Assembly (NCBI GenBank): GCA_023388205.1
Contig: JAEWGS010000094.1
Location: 1 to 19,441 of the forward strand
Direction of reading: 5' to 3'
DNA from: Bacillota bacterium
Lineage (GTDB): Bacteria; Bacillota; Clostridia; Saccharofermentanales; Fastidiosipilaceae
Length of the DNA stretch: 19,441 nt
Below the pieces are notes generated by a model. The model did no database searches. It had not been told where the DNA came from and saw only the letters and a program-made list of their open reading frames with translations. A program made the position numbers and the translations under genes. The first letter of the stretch is position 1. Every line of letters starts with the position of its first letter. Positions 6,939 to 13,098 of the stretch are shown one piece after another.

Positions 6939-7604
6939 TCAATCCAAAAGTTCACGGGCGTGATGCAGAATGCGACGCGCACCGGCCTTTTTGAGTTCTT
7001 CTTCGCCACGAAATCCCCAAGCGCAGCCCCAGCAGCCATGACCTAATAAGGCTCCGCAGCTCACGTCGACGTCGCTGTCGCCGATCATGACCGCATCTTC
7101 AGCTTTGCTTTGACAGGCGGCTAAGAGGCAATTCATGAGGCCTTGATCCGGTTTAACCGGTCCATTGGCTTGGGTGCCGAGAATGCAAGAAAATTGCTTT
7201 GAAAGATGAGGCAGAGCTTGAGCAAGGGCGAATTCAGCTTGCGCTTGAGGTTTGTTGGTTAAGACCGCGATTTTCTTTTGACGTTCCAAAAGTGTGAACA
7301 GCGCTTCTTCGATACCGGGGTAAACGGGGATGGCTTGCTGACTTTCAATAGCTAGATAGTCCAGGTAAAGAGGATAAGCTTTCTCGATCAAGTGCATCGG
7401 CTCGATCTGATTGGCTCGAAGAAGACGCTCGACCAGAACTCGGGCGCCATTGCCGACAAAATGTCGGTAAGCTTCTTTGGGCTGAAGCGGAAGATCGAGC
7501 GCTGTGAGTAGCTTCGAACCCGCCTGATAAAGGGACTCCAAGGTGTTGAGTAAGGTTCCGTCTAAATCAAAAACATAAAGACTGATCTCATTGTGCCTTG
7601 TCAT
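6939..7604 (-). CDS. HAD-superfamily hydrolase, phosphoglycolate phosphatase-like
   Basis: The 221-residue protein has all four HAD motifs. The nucleophile motif is FDLDGTLLNT, with Asp13 and Asp15. Motif II is AVLTNKPQ, motif III centres on the lysine of GPVKPDQG, and motif IV is MIGDSDVDV. A helical cap lies between motifs I and II (about residues 20-90), the layout of Gph/PGMB-type phosphatases that act on small phosphorylated metabolites. Phosphoglycolate is the usual guess; pyrophosphate or another sugar phosphate is possible. The only in-frame start near motif I is ATG 7604-7602, and it lacks a good Shine-Dalgarno (GAAAG about 12 nt upstream), unlike most neighbours. Its start codon overlaps the -35 box of the divergent gene. 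Confidence 0.88.
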   Translation of the reverse strand: MTRHNEISLYVFDLDGTLLNTLESLYQAGSKLLTALDLPLQPKEAYRHFVGNGARVLVERLLRANQIEPMHLIEKAYPLYLDYLAIESQQAIPVYPGIEEALFTLLERQKKIAVLTNKPQAQAEFALAQALPHLSKQFSCILGTQANGPVKPDQGLMNCLLAACQSKAEDAVMIGDSDVDVSCGALLGHGCWGCAWGFRGEEELKKAGARRILHHARELLD

Positions 7605-7626
7605 TTATAGACCAGCTTTCTAAAAT
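7598..7626 (+). promoter_or_regulatory. Sigma-70-type promoter of the EEP-fold gene
   Basis: TTGTCA (7598-7603) and TAAAAT (7621-7626) are separated by exactly 17 bp. Each matches its consensus at five of six positions. The expected start site is near 7633, giving a leader of about 30 nt. The -35 box overlaps the start codon of the divergent HAD gene. Confidence 0.75.
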
Positions 7627-7661
7627 GAATTGTTTGCTTATTTTGCCACAGAGGTGCCATC

Positions 7662-8483
7662 ATGGACGAATGTGATTTTCAGATCAGAATTATGAGTGCG
7701 AATTTGCGCTTGGAGACAATTGAAGATGGGGCACATAATTTTCCTTACCGTTGGCCGAGCATCTTGAAACTCATTGAGCGCCAAAAGCCGGATCTTATTT
7801 GCTGTCAAGAAGCCAAACCAGAGATGTTGGAACGGATGCGCGTGCTTCTAGAAGATTACAGTCTCTGCGCGATGCCGAGAGATCTCGAAGAAGAGGACGA
7901 GTGTCCAGCCGTTTTTTATCGCAAAAATCGTTTGGCTTTGCGCGGGTTTGAAGTGCGCTGGCTTTCTCCGACGCCGGATGTGCCTGGATCTCGATATCCT
8001 GAGCAGAGCATTTGTCCGCGTAATTACCACTTGCTGCGTCTTCATTTTTGGGAAAGCAAGGGTGCGGATTTTTACCTGTTAAATACACACTATGACCACG
8101 AGGGGCCGCTCAGTCGAGAATTAGCTTCCCGCCAGATTTTGGATCGTCTCAAGCTTCTGGATCGTCCCTTTATCTTGACGGGAGATTTGAATGCAAGTCC
8201 AGATGAAAAAGCGATGATCGAGCTGTTTGCTGCGACGACGGCATCGGGAGAAGCTTTATTGACGGACTGCCATCCGAATTTGGATTTTAGCTACCATGCG
8301 TATCATCCAGAGCGGGAGAAAGATCGTGTGCGTATCGATTACATCTTAAAAGATGCCTCATGGGAATTGCTTGAAACTGAGGTTTTTGAGCAAGAAGAGG
8401 GAAGACTCTTGTCCGACCATCGTTTTATCCAAGCAGATTTGAGATGGCGTCCCAAACGCAGCACTCAAGTGCAAGGAGATTGA
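7662..8483 (+). CDS. Endonuclease/exonuclease/phosphatase-family hydrolase
   Basis: This 273-residue Mg2+-dependent hydrolase has the DNase I-like fold. The ordered motifs are MSANLR (Asn14), CQEAKPE (Glu50), NTHYDHEG (His143, Asp145, His146), TGDLNASP (Asp175, Asn177), RIDYIL (Asp226) and SDHRF (Asp252, His253). These are the metal-binding and catalytic residues of the EEP superfamily. No signal peptide is seen, so it is probably cytosolic. The family includes nucleases, sphingomyelinases and sugar-phosphate or lipid phosphatases, and nothing here decides the substrate. GAGGTG precedes the ATG by 6 nt and a good promoter lies just upstream. The gene may be co-transcribed with the peptidase gene 115 bp downstream, although that gene has its own -35-like TTGACA. 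Confidence 0.88.
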   Translation: MDECDFQIRIMSANLRLETIEDGAHNFPYRWPSILKLIERQKPDLICCQEAKPEMLERMRVLLEDYSLCAMPRDLEEEDECPAVFYRKNRLALRGFEVRWLSPTPDVPGSRYPEQSICPRNYHLLRLHFWESKGADFYLLNTHYDHEGPLSRELASRQILDRLKLLDRPFILTGDLNASPDEKAMIELFAATTASGEALLTDCHPNLDFSYHAYHPEREKDRVRIDYILKDASWELLETEVFEQEEGRLLSDHRFIQADLRWRPKRSTQVQGD

Positions 8484-8520
8484 TTTTTCATCGCATATGG
8501 GTGAGTCCATCGAATTGAAA

Positions 8521-8565
8521 TTGACACTTTTGAGAAAAAAGGGCCTTAAAAAAGACCTTAAAAAT
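8521..8565 (+). promoter_or_regulatory. Possible promoter of the VanY-type peptidase gene, containing a 12-bp duplication
   Basis: A consensus -35 TTGACA (8521-8526) is followed by TTAAAA (8546-8551) at a wide 19-bp spacing or CTTAAA at 18 bp. The -10 region lies in two adjoining 12-bp near-copies, GGCCTTAAAAAA (8542-8553) and GACCTTAAAAAT (8554-8565). Confidence 0.4.
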
Positions 8566-8598
8566 GAGACATGAAGATGCGAATGTAGAGGGATCAAG

Positions 8599-9714
8599 AT
8601 GAAAGATCGAGGAGGGAAAGGTTCAGAACGTGTTCAGTGGCGAGAACTGGATATGAGGCTTCGCAGCTTTTTGTTTGAGCATAGGCGCGGTTTTTGGTGT
8701 GCGCTATCGATTCTCCTCGTTCTTGCTTTTTTATTTGGCATGTGGATCACGCGGCTTCTGATTGTTCGACCGCTCAAGGCTGATTTGGCGCATGTGAATC
8801 AAATTTGCACGCAATATCAAAATCAATTGATTTCTTTGCAAGATTTGCTCGAGAGAAAAGATGCGGATCTCAAAGAACGAAACGCTGATATCGCTCAGCT
8901 CAAAAAAGAATTGAAGCAGGCTCAGGATCCTTTTCAAGCGGCGAGTCATGATCAGCCGGGACATGAGGGACAAGGGGATAAACTCCTCGGGGTACCCGCC
9001 GTCAACCAAAACGAATACGAAGTGCAGACCACTTTACATGAAGTTCAGATGAATGATCTTCAGAGGGAATACTTTAGTTTGCTTCATCGTTATGCGATGC
9101 GAAATAAAGATGGCGTGGATGCGAGACTGAATCTTGACCAGCCTCTGACGATCAATGGTGTGCCAATCATTTCTAAATTGCATCGCGTGTCTGTGAACTA
9201 TAAGCCGCCTGTGCCTGATGAAGTTCAGAATCAATTGGATCTCATGGTGCGTGATGCCGCGGCGGAGGGAATCTATCTCTTGCCTTTTTCAGGGTACCGT
9301 AGCTATGAAGAGCAAGAAAATGTTTTTAGGCGCTGGGCCAATGCGGAGACGGATGACCTGGCTTCTCGCTATTCGGCAAGAGAGGGACAATCGGAGCATC
9401 AGAGTGCTTTGGCTTACGATATTAACAATGCGGCTTCGGTGTTTTTTAGGACGGAAGCGACAGACTGGCTCTGGAATAATGCGTATAAATACGGATTTAT
9501 TTTGCGCTTTCCTCCAGATAAAGAAGCGATTACGGGTTATATTTATGAACCTTGGCACTATCGGTACGTCGGGAAAAAGATCGCGGAAGATATTGGACCG
9601 CGAAATACGATCTGCCTGGAGGAGTATTTTGGCTTGATTACGCAATATGTTGTGGATCAGGTGACGCAGGAGGACCTTAAAAAGATCAAAAAGTTGCTTC
9701 AAGAGCAAGGGTGA
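8599..9714 (+). CDS. Membrane-anchored VanY/LdcB-type peptidase M15B (D-alanyl-D-alanine or L,D-carboxypeptidase)
   Basis: This 371-residue protein probably trims stem peptides of peptidoglycan outside the membrane. A positively charged N-terminus (1-30) leads into one membrane helix (about 33-56). A predicted coiled coil follows (about 60-110, rich in Q, L, K and E), then a spacer, then the M15B catalytic domain (about 195-330). Catalytic-domain motifs are SGYRSYEEQ (231-239), EGQSEHQSALAYDI (262-275) giving zinc ligands His267 and Asp274, and EPWHYRYVG (317-325) giving Glu317 and ligand His320. A C-terminal tail of about 45 residues extends past the domain. AGAGGG lies about 6 nt before the ATG. 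It may serve cell-wall turnover; with no van genes nearby, vancomycin resistance is not suggested. A bidirectional terminator follows. Confidence 0.9.
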   Translation: MKDRGGKGSERVQWRELDMRLRSFLFEHRRGFWCALSILLVLAFLFGMWITRLLIVRPLKADLAHVNQICTQYQNQLISLQDLLERKDADLKERNADIAQLKKELKQAQDPFQAASHDQPGHEGQGDKLLGVPAVNQNEYEVQTTLHEVQMNDLQREYFSLLHRYAMRNKDGVDARLNLDQPLTINGVPIISKLHRVSVNYKPPVPDEVQNQLDLMVRDAAAEGIYLLPFSGYRSYEEQENVFRRWANAETDDLASRYSAREGQSEHQSALAYDINNAASVFFRTEATDWLWNNAYKYGFILRFPPDKEAITGYIYEPWHYRYVGKKIAEDIGPRNTICLEEYFGLITQYVVDQVTQEDLKKIKKLLQEQG

Positions 9715-9806
9715 TCTTAGACGAAGCGATGCATGAGATCTTTTGCCGAAGGTGTCGCGCAAAAAGATTTTGAAAAGCGCCTAAGAGCTTGGGACGAAAA
9801 AGTCAG

Positions 9807-9843
9807 AAAAAACGGCGGCTGTCATAAAATAGCCGCCGTTTTT
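9807..9843. terminator. Bidirectional rho-independent terminator between the peptidase gene and pgcA
   Basis: AAAAACGGCGGCT (9808-9820) pairs perfectly with AGCCGCCGTTTTT (9831-9843) around a 10-nt loop. The 13-bp stem has A and T runs on both sides, so it can stop transcription from both convergent genes. Confidence 0.93.
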
Positions 9844-9887
9844 ATGAATGCTTGGATGATCAACTGTCTCTTTGTGCAGTGATGAGA

Positions 9888-11807
9888 TTAGGCGTTCAAT
9901 TTTTCTTGTAGCAGTTGAGCGAGCTGGGTCACCAGTGCTTTGGCCTCATCCTCAGTCGCTGCGGTCGTGTAAAGGTAGAGCTTGATTTTGGGTTCGGTGC
10001 CAGAAGGACGAAGGGCAAAGAAGATATCTTCACCATAGAAATAGCGCAAGACGTTACTCTTCGCCTCATCGATGACTTCGATGGTGGCTTCTTGTTTTTG
10101 CGCGCCGTGAGGCTTGTAGTTTTTAGCTTCAAGCGTCAGATAATCTTCTAAGCGAAGCAAAGGACGACCCAAGACCTCAGGCATGGCGTCGTTACGGAAG
10201 GCCTTCATTTTGCCTTCGATAAAGGCCTTACCCTCGAGTCCTTCACGCTCGATTTGAATGGGATAGGAAGCGTGATATTTAACTTCTTGGGATAACTCAT
10301 GGTAGCGGTCAAACAAGGTTTTGCCACGCTTTTTTTGCTTCAAAGCGGCGCGCAGCATGTAGCAAGCGGTGCGAAGACCATCTTTATCGCGAACGGCATC
10401 GCCGAGGGCAAAACCGATGGATTCTTCAAAACCCATGATATAGTCGCGCTTGGGCTCTGGATCGGATTCAAAGAGACGGCGCTTACCGCAAATGTTCTTA
10501 AAGCCGGTCAGTGATTCGCAGACTTCGATGCCTTTAAGAGAAGCGATCGAGGCGGCAAAGAAATCGCTAACGATGGATTTGACGAGGGTGGGACGCTCGG
10601 GCATGAGACCTTGTTCATTCAAGTAGTCGGCGTAAGCATCGATGAGTAAGGCGGCTGTTTCGTTCCCAGTCATCATGCGAAAGTGCCCAGTTCCATCGGG
10701 CAGCATCAGTGCGAAGCGGTCGGCGTCAGGATCCGTGGCCAAGGCGATGTCGCAGTCGCAGCTTTCAGCGAGTTGACCGAGGGGGGCGACGGTTTCTTCA
10801 TACTCAGGGTTGGGGCGAGGAATTCCAGTGAAGTTTGGATCGGGCTCGCGCTCTTCTTCTACGACGTGAACCTGGGTGTAACCGATGGATTCAAAGAGTG
10901 GCAAGATGTACTTTGCGCCGACGCCATGAACGGGTGTGTAAGCGATTTTGAGATCTGCTTCACCGCCAATGGGCTTCAGTTCTTCTTGCACTGCTTGATA
11001 GTAGCGATCCAAAATGTCTTGGGGAATCAGTGTGACGCGCCCCGCTTTTTCGAAAGGTTCACAATCGGCATCTTCGTAGCCGTGTAAGATGACCTGTTCC
11101 ATATTGGCTGCAATAGAAGCGGCCATCTTTTCATCGCTTTGGATCCCATCTTCGGCGTAAAGCTTCATCCCGTTATACTCGCCAGTGTTGTGTGAAGCGG
11201 TGATTTGCAAACCGCAGAGGGCGTTTAGGGAACGGATGCTATAGGCCAGAAGCGGTGTGGGGAGATAGTCGGAAGCGATATGAATGGTGAAGCCTTCATT
11301 GGCCAAGATCGCCGCGACGGTTTTACAAAAGACACGGGCGTTGTGACGCGCATCGTGACCGATGACGATGGGGCGCGTTTGGATGGCTTCAGGAGAAAAG
11401 ACTTCTTTGAGGTGATCGGCGAGCGCCTTGGCGGCGATTGAGAGCGTGTGGGGATTCATCCGGTTTAGGCCAGATCCCATGCGTGCGCGAAGTCCAGCGG
11501 TTCCGAAAGCGAGATGCCCAGTGTTGCCTTCTTCAATTGCCGATAAACACTTGAGAATTTGACGGCCGACGGGGGTGTCCGTTTTTTGCGCAAAGCGTTC
11601 CAGAGCCTCGACGGCTTCGCTTAAACGCTCGGTTAATTGGTCTTCCTCCAAAGTGACGGCCTCTTCAAAGGTGAATTGAAGGGTGTTGAGCTCGGCCTCT
11701 TTGAGTAAGTGATTGATCTCATCCAAAGCTTCTTCTCGCAGTGCATGACGAATCTGTGGATTCAAAAGCCAAGCGCTGAGTTCGTTGACCCAAGTTTTTT
11801 CTTTCAT
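9888..11807 (-). CDS. pgcA: Phosphoglucomutase/phosphomannomutase (alpha-D-phosphohexomutase, PgcA type)
   Basis: The enzyme interconverts glucose 6-phosphate and glucose 1-phosphate (and possibly the mannose equivalents), feeding cell-envelope sugars or glycogen. The start at ATG 11807 is chosen because AGAGG lies 7 nt upstream; a longer reading frame from 11846 has no such site. The protein has 639 residues. FGTAGLRARMGSGLNRMN (101-118) opens the catalytic core. TASHNTGEYNG holds the phosphoserine Ser205, DPDADR (359-364) the Mg2+ ligands, GFEESIG (459-465) binds sugar, and RPSGTEPK near the C-terminus binds phosphate. It is about 55 residues longer than B. subtilis PgcA, mostly before the FGTAGLR motif. 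The usual TASHNP has Thr for Pro. The gene stands alone between its terminator and a divergent promoter region. Confidence 0.95.
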   Translation of the reverse strand: MKEKTWVNELSAWLLNPQIRHALREEALDEINHLLKEAELNTLQFTFEEAVTLEEDQLTERLSEAVEALERFAQKTDTPVGRQILKCLSAIEEGNTGHLAFGTAGLRARMGSGLNRMNPHTLSIAAKALADHLKEVFSPEAIQTRPIVIGHDARHNARVFCKTVAAILANEGFTIHIASDYLPTPLLAYSIRSLNALCGLQITASHNTGEYNGMKLYAEDGIQSDEKMAASIAANMEQVILHGYEDADCEPFEKAGRVTLIPQDILDRYYQAVQEELKPIGGEADLKIAYTPVHGVGAKYILPLFESIGYTQVHVVEEEREPDPNFTGIPRPNPEYEETVAPLGQLAESCDCDIALATDPDADRFALMLPDGTGHFRMMTGNETAALLIDAYADYLNEQGLMPERPTLVKSIVSDFFAASIASLKGIEVCESLTGFKNICGKRRLFESDPEPKRDYIMGFEESIGFALGDAVRDKDGLRTACYMLRAALKQKKRGKTLFDRYHELSQEVKYHASYPIQIEREGLEGKAFIEGKMKAFRNDAMPEVLGRPLLRLEDYLTLEAKNYKPHGAQKQEATIEVIDEAKSNVLRYFYGEDIFFALRPSGTEPKIKLYLYTTAATEDEAKALVTQLAQLLQEKLNA

Positions 11808-11888
11808 AAAAAAACCTCTTTTATTCATTTGATTCGAAAAGTACAAAAAACGTCTGAAAACATATGAAAATCAGATCGATTGACCGGT

Positions 11889-11897
11889 ATTTTAACA
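11889..11897 (-). promoter_or_regulatory. Extended -10 promoter candidate of pgcA
   Basis: Read on the minus strand the site is TGTTAAAAT, a TGn extended -10 box. No well-placed -35 is seen; a TTGTCA lies only 12 bp upstream. It would give a leader of about 75 nt. Confidence 0.5.
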
Positions 11898-11971
11898 CGT
11901 GCAGCATGACAAAATATCCATCAAAAAGAAGATTTTGAGCGGCAAGATGAGGGGCGAGAATGCGTGGCTCG

Positions 11972-11980
11972 TGCTAAAAT
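11972..11980 (+). promoter_or_regulatory. Extended -10 promoter candidate of the second MBL-fold gene
   Basis: TGCTAAAAT is a TGn extended -10 box about 30 nt before the ATG, placing the start site close to the Shine-Dalgarno. It faces away from the equivalent pgcA box, 74 bp to the left. Confidence 0.55.
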
Positions 11981-12011
11981 TTGAAGATCATCTGGAGATT
12001 TAGGAGGAAAA

Positions 12012-12851
12012 ATGGAGCTGCTCTGTAGACAAGATGACCCTAGCATTCAGTTTAAGAAACCTTACGTTTGGTTTATGAACCACAGCGGTTTTGTGCTGGC
12101 CTTGGATCATGCGACCGTGGTTATCGACTATTACACGGATCCGGAGGCGGTGCTCAAGCCTTATTTGGAGCGTGAGCAGGCTCTGATTTTTCTTGTGACA
12201 CACGAGCACTACGACCATTGGAATCCAGATATTTTGCATCTGCATTCGAAGCGTCCGTCGCTTTATATTTTGGATGAGGGCTGTCGTCGGTTTTTTGAAG
12301 AGAATCAGTTTGCCTACCAGCCGGAAACGACGGTGTTTGTGAAGCCAGGCGATCAGATCGAGGCTTTGGAAGCGCTGCGTCAGCGACATGAAGATATCTG
12401 GCCCTTTGAGGATTTCGCAGTTTTTCCGTCGACGGATGCAGGATCGAGCTTTTTCTTTCGGGCGCAAGGTTACAACTATTTTCACAGCGGCGACCTGAAT
12501 GATTGGGACTGGCAAGACGAAGCAAGTGAAGCGATGCGGCAGTCTTATGACGATGTGCTTCAAAGTTTGAAGCAGTGGCTTGAGGCACGCCAATATCATT
12601 TGGACGTGAGTTTCGTTCCGATGGATGGCCGTTTGGCGGACCGAGCGGCGGCTGGGGCGACGCGCTTTTTGACCTATTTCCATCCGACTTATCTTTTACC
12701 CATGCACCTCAATGGGGGAATTGAAGCGCCACGAGCCTTGGCCAAAGCGCCCGAAGCCAAAGACACCAAGGTGTTGCTTTTACAGCGTCCGGGAGATCGA
12801 ATAGATGCAAATGGCGTGCGGATCCCGCCTTGTTTGACAGATGTGGTGTGA
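12012..12851 (+). CDS. MBL-fold metal-dependent hydrolase, UlaG/ZipD-like
   Basis: This 279-residue protein starts 4 nt after AGGAGG. THEHYDHWNP gives the superfamily motif HxHxDH (His64, His66, Asp68, His69). FHSGDLNDW supplies His158 and Asp161, and LLPMHLNG supplies His232. An HSGF motif (24-27) followed by a VVIDYY strand near the N-terminus is typical of the UlaG-like branch, where members act on cyclic lactones or phosphodiesters. The substrate is unknown, and it differs clearly from the other MBL protein of this window. It may be co-transcribed with the LigB-AMMECR1 gene 247 bp downstream, but that spacer contains a palindrome and repeats. Confidence 0.85.
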   Translation: MELLCRQDDPSIQFKKPYVWFMNHSGFVLALDHATVVIDYYTDPEAVLKPYLEREQALIFLVTHEHYDHWNPDILHLHSKRPSLYILDEGCRRFFEENQFAYQPETTVFVKPGDQIEALEALRQRHEDIWPFEDFAVFPSTDAGSSFFFRAQGYNYFHSGDLNDWDWQDEASEAMRQSYDDVLQSLKQWLEARQYHLDVSFVPMDGRLADRAAAGATRFLTYFHPTYLLPMHLNGGIEAPRALAKAPEAKDTKVLLLQRPGDRIDANGVRIPPCLTDVV

Positions 12852-12875
12852 GGCGTTTGAGCCGAGACTCGAGAG

Positions 12876-12889
12876 CTGAGGCGCCTCAG
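12876..12889. other. Perfect 14-bp palindrome CTGAGGCGCCTCAG
   Basis: The palindrome has no loop and lies 25 nt after the MBL-fold stop codon. No T-run follows, so it is a poor intrinsic terminator. It may be a protein-binding site or chance. Confidence 0.5.
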
Positions 12890-12908
12890 GGTTTCGTCGG
12901 TCGCGGCG

Positions 12909-12982
12909 GCAAAAGCTGCGGGGACAAAACTGTGGCGACAAAGCTGCGGCAGCGATCTTTTAGTAAAGCGATCCTGTAGTAA
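12909..12982. repeat. Two adjacent tandem repeats: 14-bp x3, then 16-bp x2
   Basis: Three 14-bp units (12909-12922, 12923-12936, 12937-12950; best pair GACAAAACTGTGGC and GACAAAGCTGCGGC) run directly into two 16-bp units, AGCGATCTTTTAGTAA (12951-12966) and AGCGATCCTGTAGTAA (12967-12982). They fill the middle of the spacer upstream of the LigB-AMMECR1 gene. Confidence 0.82.
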
Positions 12983-13098
12983 ACTTCGAGCAAGACTTTG
13001 TTTTGAAGACCCAAAAGAGCAACGGATATGCTTCGAAGCGATTTGAGTTGAATTTAGACACGGTCAGGCGCAAGGATCGCGCTTGATTGGGAGGTTTT

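Noticed and set aside
8599..9714. Vancomycin-resistance vanY
   Set aside because: The catalytic domain fits the wider M15B family, and no vanR/S/H/A/X genes are near; a housekeeping wall peptidase is more likely.
12000..12683. 227-residue minus-strand frame opposite the second MBL-fold gene
   Set aside because: The plus-strand frame has the complete MBL motif set and a perfect Shine-Dalgarno; the minus frame has neither.
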